Below, one piece after another: positions 1-13,500 of a DNA stretch of 64,000 nucleotides. Origin of the DNA: Hericium rajendrae (Eukaryota > Basidiomycota > Agaricomycetes > Russulales > Hericiaceae); the NCBI GenBank assembly GCA_033439255.1, contig CM065892.1, forward strand, positions 62,001 through 126,000, in the 5' to 3' direction. Below the pieces are notes generated by a model. The model did not search any database. It saw only the letters and a list, made by a program, of their open reading frames with translations, and had not been told where the DNA came from. A program made the translations under genes and the position numbers. Within the stretch, counting starts at the first letter, position 1; every line of letters starts with the position of its first letter.

Positions 1-3000
1 ACTTTCGAGGATGCGGTCGGGTACAATGGTCATCTCACTGGTGACGGCATTCCGCTGCCTGCTATTACGACTATGGACAACTCGGCGTGCGTCGAGCTAC
101 TGCGTGGGGTACAGCTCAGCGAGCGTGCGCACAAGAAGCCGGGAGGACTGCTTGGCATCGTCGCTAAGGCTTGCTCCTCTTACAAGTCAGGAAAGAGCAG
201 CGATAAGAAGGATGAAGAACTTCTGCAGGACCTTGTCGCTAAGGTGGGCGTGCACGCCTCGTTCACTGGTCCGAACGGGTCCGACCCTTCCGAGCGTAAT
301 TCTTTCGGCATCAACCATTATGCAGGCAATTGCACGTACGATGTCAATGGATTTGTAGAAAAGGACACGGACATTTTGGATTCTGCATTCGTCTCACTCC
401 TTCGCAGTTCGACAGACTCGTTCGTTTCGAAACTTCTATCCGGGCCTTCGCTGGCGGTGGAGAAGCACAGCAAGGACGAGAATACTATTGTCCAGGCGCA
501 GGTCTCTTCGCGGCCCTTGCGTCACCCAACGCCCGTGCTTGTCAACGGCGTGCCACCGCAGGCGGGCGAGGAGCATGCGCACCTCGACCCGACAAAGGTC
601 TATCCTGTCACGACTCAGCTCAATTTCAATCTTTCGGAGGTCCTCGCGTCTCTAGACCGCACGCGGCTCTGGACAGTGTCATGCATTCGCCCAAACGACT
701 CCGGCTCCCCCAATTCGTTTGATAAGCGCCGCATCAAGGCGCAGATTCGCTCGCTCCTGCTTCCAGACATCGTGGCTCGGAAGACGGTTGATTACGTGGT
801 CGATTACGAGCAGTCCGAGTTCTGCGATCGCTATGTGCCAACCATGCGGGGCTCGGAGGAGGAGCGAATCCGGCAGTGCGCGTCGGCGAACGGCTGGAAG
901 GAGGGTCCGGATTATGCGATCGGGCATCGGATGATCTGGCTGTCATTTGGCGCGTGGAAGATGGTCGAAGACGGCTTGCGTGCGGCTGAGAAGCAGCTGA
1001 AGACTTCCCAGGAGGGTGAAGACGCTGAGAGCGCATACGCAGATGATAACACCGAGTATACGCATCAAGATGGTACAGATGGTGGTTACATGCAGCAGAG
1101 CATGGACAACTTGTTGCTGGCTGGCGGCGCCGCCGGTGGGACACAGTACCGCGGCCCACATATGGCGAGCGGCTATGGCGATGGTGGTCTATCAACGCCC
1201 CATATTGCCGGTGCTCCACCATACTCTCAGGAGGATGCGGGATGGGGTTCGGAGTACGACAAGAAAGATAAACCTGACTATCAGCCCTCGGAGCTCTCGA
1301 AAGAGGCTGGTCTCATCGTCAAGGATGCTCCCAATGCCGTAGAGGAAGTGCCGACAAGTCGTACACGTCGCATCTGGTTGCACATTGTATGGGGTCTGAC
1401 TTTCTGGATCCCCTCTGTGGCCTTGTCCTCTATCGGTCGCATGAAGCGTCCCGATGTGCGGCTCGCATGGCGGGAGAAGGTCGCGATTTGTGCTCTTATC
1501 CTTTTCGCTAACGGGTTCATCATCTTCTACATCATCGAGTTTGGTCGTCTGCTTTGCCCCGACTTCAACAAGGCCTGGTCTACTGGAGAACTGGGCGGGC
1601 ATACCGCGGATAACGACTACTGGGTTGCTATCCAGGGTCAAGTATACGACGTCACCAACTTCGTTCAAGGCCAACACAGCGACATCCCAGGCGAGGCTAG
1701 CAACTCGCAGGACACCCTTGAAGCGCTCGCTGGTCAGGATCTTACGGGGTATTTCCCGCCTCCCCTACCGCTTGCGTGCCCCGACCTTGTCACCGATCCT
1801 CTGCTCGTGTTCCAATATGCGAACTTCACACCTCAGATCCCCAATGCTCTGCACCAGTCGGGTTCGCAGCAAACGGCGCAAGGTACGAAGCTTGACGCTT
1901 CCGACTGGTACACGTCGCGGTTCCTGCCGGCGATCAAGCAGTACCACAAAGGGCCTCTGGTCTATACGAAGGGCGACGTCAAAAAGGCAGCTACTGATGA
2001 CGATAACCCGAGGTACGTCGGTCAACTCTCGTCGTTTCTTGTTCTCACACGCGCTGCAGGACATGGGCCATCTGGCAGAACAACATCTACGACCTGACGG
2101 ACTACTTCTACACGATTAGCCAGAACACCGGCAACACGGGCCCGTATCAGTTCCTTGACGAGTCGCTCACGGACGTATTCCAGCAGCAGGCCGGCCAAGA
2201 CATCTCGAAGCCGTTCGAGAAGGCGCTTTCTGCGCTCGACTCGGACACGCAGGCGAGGAATGTTAATTGTATCAAGAACATGTTCTTCGTCGGTGAGACG
2301 GATTTCCGCAAGACGCCCAAATGCCAGGTTCAGAATTATTTGCTGTTGGCGTTCTCGTGTATTTTGATGGGTTCCGTCGCTATCAAATGTACGTGAATTT
2401 CGTTGGTCCATTTCATGCGGCAGTATTGACATGGCATTTCAGTCTTGGCTGCGCTCCAATTAGGCGGCAAGAAGCACCCGGAAATGCTGGACAAATTCGT
2501 CATCTGCCAGGTGCCTTGTTACACGGAGGGTGAAGATTCGCTGCGTCGGACTATCGATTCCCTTGCGAACCTGACATACGATGACAAGCGCAAGCTTATC
2601 TTCATCATCTGTGACGGTAACATCATCGGTAGCGGAAACGACAGGACGACGCCCCGCATCGTCTTGGATATCCTTGGTGTTGACCCCAAGCTCGATCCCG
2701 AGCCTCTGCTCTTCAAGTCCGTTGGCGAAGGATCGCGTCAGATCAACTATGGAAAGGTGTACTCTGGTCTTTACGAGTTTGAAGGTCATGTCGTCCCGTA
2801 CGTTATATCGTTTGCTTTGATGAGTAATTTCTAATCCGTCTGCACAGCTACATGGTCGTCGTCAAAGTAGGAAAGCCAACGGAACGCTCCAAGCCTGGCA
2901 ATCGCGGAAAGCGTGATAGTCAGATCCTGCTCATGCATTATCTCAATCGCGTCCACTTCGACAGCCCGATGTCGCCCCTAGAATTGGAGATTTACCACCA

Positions 3001-5176
3001 GATGCGTAATGTCATCGGTATTGATCCTGCGTTCTATGAGTACCTTTTCACGGTCGATGCCGATACAGTATGTTTGCTACACTACTTTGTTTTCATTCCA
3101 CTGATTTTATTGCTCACAGACGGTCACGCCCCCTTCCTTGAACACTCTGGTTGCTCATGCGGCGGATGATCAAAGCGTCATCGGCATTTGCGGTGAGACT
3201 AAGCTTGAGAACGAGGAAGGGTCGTGGTGGACGATGATCCAGGTAAGAATGCAACTGTGAAACCATCGTCAAATACTCATCACTGTGTAAAGGTCTACGA
3301 GTACTACATTTCGCATCATCTGTCCAAGGCCTTCGAGTCGCTCTTCGGCTCTGTGACCTGTCTTCCTGGTTGTTTCTCTCTGTACCGCATCCGTACCGCC
3401 GACAAGGGTAGGCCCATCATTATCTCCAATCGTATCATCGACGAGTACTCCGAGCCCAACGTCGACACCCTGCACAAGAAGAACTTGTTCTCGCTCGGTG
3501 AAGATCGTTTCTTGACCACGCTGCTGATGAAGCACTTCCCCACATTCCGGACCAAGTTTACGCCTGACGCACTTGCTCACACGGTTGCGCCGGAATCGTG
3601 GCGAGTGCTGCTGTCTCAGAGACGTCGCTGGATCAACTCGACGGTGCACAACCTGTGCGAGCTGGTGTTCCTCGAGGAGTTGTTTGGATTCTGCTGTTTC
3701 TCGATGCGGTTCTTCGTCTTCATCGATCTGCTGGGTACCATCGTAAGTGTTGTGCTGTGAGATTGTGTGAGCCTGTTTAACTTCGTATGGTCTTCTACAG
3801 ATTCTGCCTTCAACTGTCGTTTACGTGAGTTCTTCGGTATGCGGTTTTTCGATTGTGGCTCACAGTTTCTTTAGCTGGTGTATCTTATCATCACTGTTGC
3901 GACTGGGAACGGTCCACTCCCTATCCTGTCCATCGTCATGATTGCCGCTGTCTATGGTTTGCAAGTGCGTATCCTTCGCATCGCTGCAACGTTCAGACTG
4001 TGCTCATTATACATCAGGCCCTGATCTTCATCATCAAGCGTGAATTCATGTTAATCGGCTGGCTCGTTGTCTACCTTCTCTCGTAAGTATTTTAACGGCT
4101 CTTTTGTGATCATTGGTTTGAGATAGTTTTCTAGGTATCCGATCTACAGTTTCCTGTTACCCTTGTACTCGTTCTGGTCCATGGACGACTTTGGATGGGG
4201 TAACACACGCTTGGTTATCGGTGAAGGCTCAAGCAAGAAGGTTATCACGAACGAAGACGACAAGTTCGACGAGTCCATGATCCCGCTGAAGAAGTTCAGC
4301 GGTAAGTGCTTTGTGTATCATTCTTGAGAGATAGCACTGATTTATTTCCCTTGCAGAGTACGAAGCAGAAGCTTGGGAGTCCAATACGCACATCTCGGAT
4401 GACACTCGCACAGGATACAGCAAACCTCGCTCTCGTGCTCCCGGTGGCTCTCGAGCCGCTTCGCCTCAGAGTTTCTTGCACCCCTCCCAGTCAGGCGACT
4501 ACTACCGTGATACGAACCCTATGAACTCTTCCGTCAAACTCCGTAGCCAGCACTCGCATAGCAACCTTTCTCAGGCAGGTGGCCAGCCACCCATGTCGCA
4601 ATACGGAGGTGTCCCGCAACTGCCGTTCATGCCCTACGGCGGAGGCTTCGGAGGCTCGCAGGCGGGCTCTGACTACGGCGGGCACATGCCCATGGCGATG
4701 CCATACCAGAACACCGGCAGCATGTACGGGATGATGCCGCAAGGAGGCCCGCGCAATACCATGATGTCCAACTTCAACATGTATGGCGGCATGGGTCCGG
4801 GCGCTGCGCAGGGTTCGCCAGCACTATCGGCAAATATGACTGGGCTTCCCCCGGTACCGCCTCTAACTGGGGAGCAGCGACCGATGTCAACGTTCTCGCT
4901 CGCGACTTCCGTCAATCCTTTTGCAGGTCCCAGCATGAACCCGGATCCTACGGATGACGAGCTGATCCAAGCGCTGCGGAACTATCTCAGCACGCAGGAC
5001 CTGATGACCGTTACGAAGAAGTGAGCTATTTTGTTTTCCAGCTTGCTCGTTACTCATCTGATATTCCCACTAGAACCGCTCGCGAGGCCATCATGGCGCG
5101 CTTCCCTAAGGCGGATTTGACGCCTCGCAAGGCGTTCTTGAACGAGTCCATCGACAAGATCCTGTCCGAATCCTAG
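1..5176 (+). CDS. Chitin synthase with myosin-like motor domain (class V/VII type), 5' partial
   Basis: This enzyme polymerises UDP-GlcNAc into chitin at the plasma membrane at sites of polar growth. The frame is open from base 1, so the motor N-terminus including the P-loop lies outside the window. Visible domains in order: the C-terminal half of a myosin-like motor ([15 protein letters not shown] near 313; VSCIRPND near 680); membrane segments near 1375-1560; a cytochrome b5-like segment ([12 protein letters not shown] near 1620); the chitin synthase 2 catalytic core with EDRF near 3500 and QRRRW near 3630; membrane helices; a Gly/Pro/Met-rich linker; and a DEK_C domain ending in [11 protein letters not shown]. 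Introns I place: 2013-2059, 2389-2442, 2798-2847, 3068-3119, 3243-3292, 3743-3800, 3825-3874, 3965-4017, 4083-4134, 4302-4356, 5021-5073. The exon 3801-3824 is only 24 nt. The stop is TAG at 5174-5176. Family assignment is firm; the exact class is less so because the motor is truncated. Confidence 0.95.
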
Positions 5177-5671
5177 ACGCTGTCCTGCACCTGCAAGTCC
5201 TTGTACGCCCTATGTAACGAACTTTCTAGTTTAGCTCGCACGCATCGCACAGAACCATATCGTACTCTAATCATGGATGGTGTCTTCACACGAACACTCT
5301 CTTTCTATCTTCGCTTTGTCGTTTCTTTCTTGTCGTCTCCTCTCCGCCATGCGTCGCTCATTTATTCGTTTATTCGATGACTAGTACCTACATTTCACGG
5401 ACTTCTACATATCCATAACATCTCATCGTCGGTTTAGTGGTCGAGAAGACATTGTAGTACTCTTTGCTCGTGGACAATGGAACTTCGAGTCTCGTAGATA
5501 TCACTGCAACGTGCCAGAGTGCAGTCCACGATCGGGCTAGATCAGTGTGACAAAAGTCGGCGGCAAAGCGGAGGCAGATCTAAGATTACCGCCTAATCCG
5601 CCGGCGCTCGAAGACATGCGCCGACTAGGAGCACTCCTTACGAGCAACCACCACAAGCCCCCCTTTCCACC
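5177..5671. other. Intergenic, 3' flank of chitin synthase and 5' flank of next gene
   Basis: This gap has no conserved coding signal. It is CT-rich around 5300-5350. It presumably holds the chitin synthase 3' UTR and the promoter of the downstream gene. No repeat or RNA gene was recognised. Confidence 0.5.
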
Positions 5672-6997
5672 ATGCCCGGCCCAGCCATCTATGTCGTTGC
5701 GGCCATCAGCACCGTCGCAGCCGTCGTCATCTTCAAACATGTGAGTAGAATGGCAGGGGCAGTGCTCGCTAACGGCAGATGGAGCTGATCGTTCGGCATC
5801 GTTACCTCATTCTAGTTCGTCTACGACCCGCACTTACGCCCGACGATCGATGCCTGGGCAGAGTTGCTCGCAGAGAGGCGCAGAGAGCGGCAGCGCACGC
5901 GGCATGCGGTCGCTGTCCCCGCGCACGCCCGCTCGCGCTCGCACGCCTCGTCGGACGACGATAACGTCCCACTGGACGTAGTGCGAAACAGGCATTTACG
6001 GAGACAGCAGTCAATGAGCTTACATGCGACTGAGTCGCCCATAGAGCTTGAGGATCTGGTGCAATGCGAGGTCGAGGAATGGAGGACAGGGGTGAGCACC
6101 GGGCAGAATCGCCAGAATCGCTCGGGACTCCGCTCGCGGCATCCCCATCGTAACTCCAATTCTCCGAATCTCATGGATGAGGTGCGATGTGTTCCTATTA
6201 TGAACATGCATGCTCGTGCTGATGCTAGAATTACTGCTGCCCAGCATGCGCCGACTGTCATTTCGGTACAGCCTCTCGCGCCTACCCGTCCCGCGCCCTC
6301 TGCAGACATTATCTTCGACTATCCCGGATCTCCCGCCGATCGTCTATCCCGCGCCCCATCCTCAACCTCCACGATCCGCAGTGTCTCGGAGGTAAGCTCC
6401 GGCGACCCCTTCCAGGATCCTCACCCGCTCCCCGCGCTTCACATCCCCGGGCCTTCCCGACTAAGCCCCGGCCTGCCCACACCCGTCTCCCTTCCCGCCA
6501 TGCACACACACCCGTCCAGCCCCGACACCCACCTCATGGCAGCCTCCATGCTCTCAACAGCCACCAGCGCCACGTACCTCACTCCGCTGGGCGGACCCGT
6601 GCCGCTGCCCCGCTCTGGCGCCAGCACGCCCGACACGCTTGGCTCGTTCTCCCCCACGCTGTCGTCCCCACGCATCAGCCTGGATGGACTCTCTTCGCCT
6701 CCCATGTCCTCGCGCGCGATGTCGCCCTTCGACGTCGTTGCGCAGCCATCGAGCGTGCGCACCGAGACGGACGCGTTCTTCTCCCCCCGCGCGTCCGCGA
6801 CGTCGCCATTCTCCGATGTTGCCCCGCTGTCGATCGAATTTCAGTCGCCGCGGACGCTCCTTGGCGGGCTGGATGACGCCGACGTGTTTGCGCTGCGCAG
6901 TGAATCTGGGTCGTCGGAGGACTTCGAGGAGCTTGCGTCCGTACAGGGCAGCGATATCTCCAGCTGGGCGGACGCCCACGAGGAGGCGCGCCGTTAA
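5672..6997 (+). CDS. Hypothetical single-pass membrane protein, Ser/Pro-rich
   Basis: The function is unknown. The start ATG at 5672 gives a 23-codon first exon that encodes a hydrophobic segment (YVVAAISTVAAVVIF), followed by one intron at 5741-5815 in phase 0. The second exon opens with FVYDPHLRPTIDAWAELL and a basic Arg-rich stretch (ERRRERQRTRH). This suggests a signal anchor with a cytosolic tail. The rest, from about residue 100 to 416, is low-complexity Ser/Pro/Thr-rich sequence with an acidic C-terminus. A 47-nt stretch at 6180-6226 has GT and AG ends, but the frame is open through it, so I leave it as exon. No catalytic motif was seen. The predicted length is 416 residues. Confidence 0.6.
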
Positions 6998-8085
6998 TTT
7001 CTCTACTCGTCCACTCTTTCGCTGTGTACATCGTCGTCATCGGGTTGTAAAATATCTACCCGGCATCCTTTCACTCTGTCTCTTGCTCTGCGGAACCTGG
7101 GTTTACGTTACCACACGCACTCCTAGCTATTCGAATCGTGCAATCAGACACACGTCGCTTTCGATCTCGCACATGTGCTACATCGTTCGTATTGCATCCT
7201 GTCTTGTACTCTGTCTGTAACGTCCTTTGTTGTAATTACTGTGCCTAGATGCTGGCGTTGCTCTGTACTTATTCATCTTGCCCCGGGATGTGCGTTTCGT
7301 TTCAATTGAATTTCAGAGGCAATAACGAGCTGATGGATGGACACTCATGTTATAGATGTACTCTACACCTATGAATGAAGTCCCGAATGAACTGCTGAGT
7401 ATCCAGTACCCAGTCATAAGCTTGAAGTTGACAACTGAGTTTCGACGAAGCTTGAAACTTGAGGCTCGCCAGCCTCACTCTCTGGGTTCGCACTTACGGT
7501 AAGAATGGATGCGCGAATGCATACCTGCGCCATACTTACAGGCTCCGTCTAGACCATGTCCGAGCGCAACCCTAATGCAATCAGAACTGCGAAAACCTCT
7601 TGAAAATTGTCCAGCTCACAGACTCTATTGTCGAATATTGCGCAAGTACCAAGAAGCAGAAAAGTGAATAGCATGGTATATTGGAATGGTGCAAAAGCAC
7701 GAGGAACAGCAAGAATGGTAAAATGGCTACGTGCTGACTAAGAATGACTACTTGCTGACTAAGCATGACTTTAACCCACATACCGAGACTAGTTGCAGCC
7801 CTTGCAAAGACCAGTGTGAAGGCAGGCCATTCTAATTATCGACCCGGCGAATGTAAAGCAGACTAATGTGCGTGAGGTGGTTAATGCATCGTGGATATCC
7901 CCTCTGAAAGTAGAAAGGGCGGATGTGAGTGCGGAGGTGTAGGTAGGGAAATACTGGTGTGCAACGAACGGATGCTACAGGGTGTATCGTGGTGGGTGCC
8001 GCTTATGAGAAGAACAAAACAAGAACACAACAGACAACATCTAAGAGCTACACTAGGCATACACGGGACCCGCACGGTCGCCGTC
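6998..8085. other. Convergent intergenic region
   Basis: This is about 1.1 kb between two convergent 3' ends, probably both 3' UTRs plus spacer. It contains one imperfect 21-bp tandem duplication (listed separately). ORFs here are short and unconserved. Confidence 0.5.
7727..7768. repeat. 21-bp tandem duplication, two copies
   Basis: Two adjacent 21-bp units (7727-7747 and 7748-7768) share the core TGCTGACTAAG and differ at two positions. It is non-coding. Confidence 0.7.
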
Positions 8086-10173
8086 TTACTTGGCCTTCGC
8101 GGACGCGCCGCTGCCTTTGCTGAAGAGCTTCGCCTTCTCAATCGCGGCCATACTCTTGCGCACGAGGTTCTGCTTGTAGTCGACAATCGAAATGCCCTCC
8201 TTCGTGAGGTTCTTGATCGTCTGGTCCGCGACCTCCCACAGCTCCTCGGCGACCTGCGAGATCAGCCGGAAGTCGTGCGACACGATCACGACGCCGCCCT
8301 CGAACTCCTTGATCGCGCGCGCGAGCGCGTCGATCGACGTCATGTCCAAGTGGTTCGTCGGCTCGTCGAGCAGGAGGATATGCGGGTGCTCCATCGACAG
8401 CTGCGAGAACACGACGCGGTTGCGCAGGCCGTCGGACAGCTGGCGGATCGGCGCGGTCTGGTGGGCGCCGGAGAGACCGAAGCGGCCGAGCTGCGCGCGC
8501 CACGCCTGCAGGTCCTTCTCCGGGTACTTCTGCGCGAAGAGCGCCTGGAAGTACTCGAGCGGCGACTTGTCGTACGGGAGCTGGTCGGCGGAGTGCTGCG
8601 AGTACTTTGCGAGCTTCAGCGCCGAGTGCTTGCTGACGGTGCCCTCGGTGGGCTGCAGGGCGCCGGTGATCAGGTTGAGCAGCGTCGACTTTCCGGCACC
8701 GTTGGCGCCAAGGATGGCGATGCGGGAATCCATGTCAATACCGAAAGAGAGGTCGCGGTAGAGGTAATCCTCCTTCTTGCCCGTGTAGGAGAATGCGACC
8801 TTGTCGAAGGCAATGATCGGCGGTGGGAGCTTGCGGATGTCCTCGAAGTTGAAGCGCAGCGGCCGCGGCGTCTCCACCTTCTCCACGAGTCCAGCGGCCT
8901 CCATCTTATCGATGATCTTCTGCTTTGACTTGGCCTGCCTAACGAGGTTGGCATATGTACCTGCAGAGGCGATGAATCTGCCGGAGGTTAGTCATACTGC
9001 GAATACTGAAGAGAGAAAAGCAACGTACTTCTTAATATGAGCAATTTCATCCTGCTGTTTTTGGTATGCCTTCATCTGATTAACCTCGTTCTCGGACTTG
9101 GTCCGCACGTATGTTGTGTAGTTACCGGTGTAGTACACGAGCTTCTTCTTGGGTGTCAGATCCATGATGTTTGTGCAGACGGTATCCATGAAGTCCTGCG
9201 AGTGTGAGGTGATGATGAGGATGTGGTTATACGTGGAGAGGTAGGCCTCGAGCCAGACGACGGCGCCAAGATCGAGATGGTTTGTGGGTTCATCGAGGAG
9301 AAGGAGATGGGGCTTGATGAAGAGAGCGCGGGCAAGGGAGACACGCATGCGCCAACCACCGGACATGTCCTTGGTGGGCTTCGCCATCATAGCCTGAGTG
9401 AAGCCGAGACCGTGAAGAATGCTGCCAGCCTTGGCTTCGAAGGTGTTCGGGTCCATCTCCTCGAGCTCCTCGTAGGCCGCCTCGAGAGCGAGCTCGTCAA
9501 CGTCGTCTGCGACGGAGAGGTCCTCAATGCGCTGCTCGAGCTTAGCGACCTTTTTCTTTGCGGAGGCGACGATGAAGTCGAGGGCATTGGTGTCAGAAGG
9601 CTCGGCCTCACCACGGACGAGGTACATATCGATGTGTTCCGGAAGTGGGATATCCTGTTCGGCGATGGATTGTAGGAAGGTAGACTAGAGAATTACAGTT
9701 AGCAAGCGGTTACAAAGCACAATGAGAGCTGCTAAACGTACCTTTCCGGAACCGTTCTCGCCCAAGAGACCATAACGCTGGCCGTAGTTGAGCGCAATCT
9801 CAGCACCTTCGATGAGTAACCGACCGTGGAAGGAGAGGGTATAGGAGTCAATTTTTATGTCGCGGCTCTTGGGATCAGATACGAGGACACCGGATGCGCT
9901 CCTGTAAGCGATACAGTATGAGTAACAGTAGAGATAAATGAGAGACAGAGAAACGTACCTCTCAGTAGCGATCTGGAGCTTAGCCATGGAGGTCAAGTCC
10001 TCCTGGCTGGTTGCAGCTGACATACTAGTCAAGGGGGTATTCGCCGAGCTTCCTCCATTGACAGAAGTGGTGGGTGTGGACGTCGACGTCGATGCGTCTG
10101 TGCCATTGACCTTTGCGGACTGCTTTGCAGCCTTTTCAGCGAGACGCTTTTGTTTTGATGCAGAGGGAGCCAT
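8086..10173 (-). CDS. ARB1: ABC-F family ATPase, ARB1-like ribosome biogenesis factor
   Basis: This is a soluble twin-cassette ABC-F ATPase without membrane segments. ARB1 orthologues act in 40S and 60S biogenesis in the nucleus and cytoplasm. The N-terminus is Lys-rich (MAPSASKQKRLAEKAAKQ). The first cassette has Walker A GENGSGKS, signature SGGWRMR and Walker B LLLLDEPTNHLD. The second has GANGAGKS, LSDGLRNRV and ILLLDEPTNHLD, followed by SHDFRLI. The 640 residues fit the ARB1 subfamily. Introns are 8978-9028, 9685-9741 and 9902-9958, all restoring conserved blocks. The start at 10173 is preferred over an upstream in-frame ATG because the basic N-terminus begins there. It is divergent from the coiled-coil gene at 10584. 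A GCN20-like role is less likely given the N-terminal architecture. Confidence 0.93.
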
Positions 10174-10583
10174 GGTGGTAGTGAGGAACGTTAGTAGAGT
10201 CGGTGGCTGACCATCGATCCCAAGGTAAGTCTGCATTTTCGGCGGAGTTTGAATTGAGTGGCTGACCTTGACCCTAACCCCGGGTTGGGGTCTTGCCTCA
10301 TTGGGCAGTGCTGGCTTGTGCGCTCCTTGTTCTGCTTTCGTTGACTTTGAAGCTGCCCGCGATGTTCTCCTGATAACTGCGCCGTGTATTTCCTGCTGCT
10401 TCTGTAGCCCGTTTCTATACCCTTGTAGCTGATTTGAAGATCTGACTCCAGCAAGCGCGCTGCTGACGCGTTGTAGTGCTAACAATACCCACACTCCCGC
10501 CGCACTAGCTTCAACCGGAAGGTCGACTATCATCTTCCTTAGGCGGCTCAGGGAGGCTACTTGATACCCCACTACGCTCTATC
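10174..10583. promoter_or_regulatory. Divergent promoter region between ARB1 and the coiled-coil gene
   Basis: A 410-bp spacer separates the two start codons. It contains ACCCTAACCCC at 10271, close to the telo-box motif that in some fungi binds Tbf1-like factors upstream of translation-related genes. This is motif similarity only. No TATA box was recognised. Confidence 0.45.
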
Positions 10584-13500
10584 ATGGAAAGGAGCAGCAG
10601 TGGAAGCAGTTCTGAGCTCTACGCCGGCCCTCCGTACGTGCACTCGCGCCACACGCGCGACCAATACTGACGATCCCCAGATACACCCAGGAAACATACG
10701 AGCCACACAGTGACGAGGCCCCTCTCCCACCCCTTCCCCCTCCCCCAGCGGCCACCATTCTCACTTACCCTGAACCCGACCCCGACAGTGCCGAACGCCT
10801 CAATGCCGATCGCGCGCGCTCGCCCGACACCGGCTCCCCGCCCCGCCGCGATGGGCGCTACGACCGGCGCGTCTCCCTCTCCACCATCTCCCTCGAGCCC
10901 CGCCGCCGTCGGCACACGCAGCAGCACGAGCGCCGCCACACCTACGACGACTTCAAGCGCCTCATGACGCTCGCCGAGCGCGACGCGAAGGACATGCGCC
11001 GCAGCCTGCGCACCGCGCTCGAGCGCGTCGAGCAGTCGCGCGGCCGCGCCGAGCACGCGGAGCGCATCGCGCTCGAGATGGCCGCCCGCCTCCGCGAGGC
11101 GAACGAGGAGCGCCTCGCCGCGCTGCGCGCCGGCTCGGCCGCCCGCGAGGAGCTCGGCATGTACAAGGTCCAGTTCCAGACCGCGCAGGCCGAGATACGC
11201 CGGGCGCAGGACCTCCTCGGCGACCAAGACGTACTGCGACGCGAGGCGGAGGCGTCCGCTGCGCGGGCGAGGGATACTGCACGGGCGCTGAAGCAGGCGC
11301 ATCTTGTCGAGCGAGCGATGGAGGAGGGCAGGCGGCTCGGCTACCAGGAGGGCGTCCGCGCCGGGCAGCGCAAGGGATTCTGGGACGCACGAATGGACGA
11401 TCGCAGGCAACCCGATGTCGATGCAGGGGAGTCTCTGTACGATGACGAGCGGCGATCCGCGGACGATGATGACGACGGCGACGTTGAGTTCGATGACGAC
11501 ATCGACGCAGATCCTCGCGCCGCCGTGCGCAGTACGCCTGTCCCCGGCCAGCCGCGCCTCCCATCCGCCGCTGCGTCCGTCGCAGGACGGGCCTCTGAGG
11601 GACGAGTTTCCGAGCCCCGGCCTGCGCTCGGCCTCGACGGGATCGGCGTCAACCTGCACTCTCTTGAGCGCCCGCCGCCCTCGCCGAGCATGATGTCCGA
11701 TTACACATTCGTCGCGCCTCCCCCAGGCTACGTGAACGTGAACGAGCGACGCATGGCCACGCCGAGCCCTGCGCCGCTACAAATGCAGGTCCCGCGGAAT
11801 GGATCGCCTTCACTCACTTCGACCACCACGCTCCCCGCCGCTCCGCAACAACCCAATGGCAGCGAACTGTACAACCGCGCGCCCCGCCTGCCCGAGCCAA
11901 ATGTCCCGCCGACGATCCCCGAGGTCGTCAACACCGAGCCGAGCTCTTCGCGTCGCAGCTCCTCTCGCCGACAAAGCCGACAAAGCTCGCGGCGACAGAG
12001 CCAGCGGCCGCCGTCCATATACTCTCGCTCGCCGTCGCCGTCGCCACCGCCCCCGGTCCTCCAGTATCCCGCCCCGCCGCGCACGCCGGTGTATGTCCCA
12101 CCTGTGCCGGTGACGCCTCCGCCTGGCGAGTTCTCGTATGTCATGGCGTCGACGCCGCCCCCACCGCAGTCGCCCTCGCCTTCAATGGGACGCGATAGGC
12201 ATCGGCGGTCCCAGTCGGAGAGAGTCCCGGGTAGGTACGACGCCCCGTCGTTCAATTGGCTGCGAGACGGTCCGCCTGGTCCTGGCGCCCCCAGGGTACG
12301 TTCGCGCCTTATCGCTCTTAGGAGCCAGCTGATGCATTTCGTCGTAGGCCGCCTCCGCATCCGTGCGCGAGAGCCCCAATCACCGCCCCCGCAACGACGG
12401 CCTGCCGCGCACATGGGTGCCAACGAACCCGACAACGCCTGCACCGCTCGCGCCACAGACGCCGACGCAGCCGCCGATGCGGGTCCCCTCGTCGCCGCGC
12501 AATATCTACGCCCCGCAGCGTGCAGCATCGGCCTCGACGAACTCGTTCTACGCCCCGCCGCGCGCCGACGGGTACGCACGGCCGCTCACTCCGGCTGCGA
12601 GTCCCGGGCGGCGCGACGGCGCGCGGGTGCTCGTGTCGGAGGGCGGCGTGGACGAGCCGAATATCTTCCTCGAGTCCCCGGTGCGCTGATTTTCTCCTTC
12701 CTCGTCCTCCCATAACAGGTGCTTATGGTAATGCGTTGATTGACAGAGCTTGCACTCGACGCTGGAACGGACGCCGCGCACGACGGACGACTCGGCACAT
12801 TTCCAAGCGCAGATGCAGGACGCCAATCGTTTTCTGAGCCCGAACCAACCGGTGGTGCCGCTGCCGCAGCCACAGCGCAGCCAGCCCCCGTCGCGCCCGT
12901 CCTCCCAAAGTCAACAGCGCGCTCAGCCCCCGTCGCGACCGCCATCCCAGAGCCAACAGCACACTCAGCCCCCGTCGCGACCTCAGTCCCAGAGCCAACA
13001 GCGCACCCAGCCCCCGTCGCGACCTCAGTCCCAGCAGCAACAGCAGCAGCAGCCCCCACCGTCAATATACTCCAACGTCCGCGCCCCGTCCGACGGCGCG
13101 TGGCCCAATCCGGTCAACCGCAACCGCCCGCCATCCACCGTCTCCTCGTCGTCCTCGCCCACGGGCTATTTTTCGAGTAAGACGACGACCGTGCAGACGG
13201 GGCCCGACCCGAATGCGGTCCGACGCGAGCCCGGCTCCACCGAGCGCATGCTCATGGGCTTCGGCATGGCGCCGCTGACGGCATCCGCGCAGGGACAGGG
13301 GCAGGGTGCGAATCTACAGCGCTCACGGCGCACGCAGAAAGACCGGGCACCGCCGCCGATGGTATACGCGCCTGGTCCGGGCTCACCGCGCGCGGCGACG
13401 CCGGTACTGCAGGTCCCCGCGCCCGCGCCAGGAGCGCTGCACCACCCACAGCGCTCGGGATCAGGATCTCCTTATCCCAATTCACCCCGCGCCAACGGTG

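Noticed and set aside
6180-6226. 47-nt candidate intron in the single-pass membrane protein gene
   Set aside because: The frame is open and Ser/Pro-rich through it, while removal would shift the frame away from the long coding frame.
7891-8928. 345-codon plus-strand ORF opposite ARB1
   Set aside because: It is the antisense shadow of the strongly conserved ARB1 second cassette.
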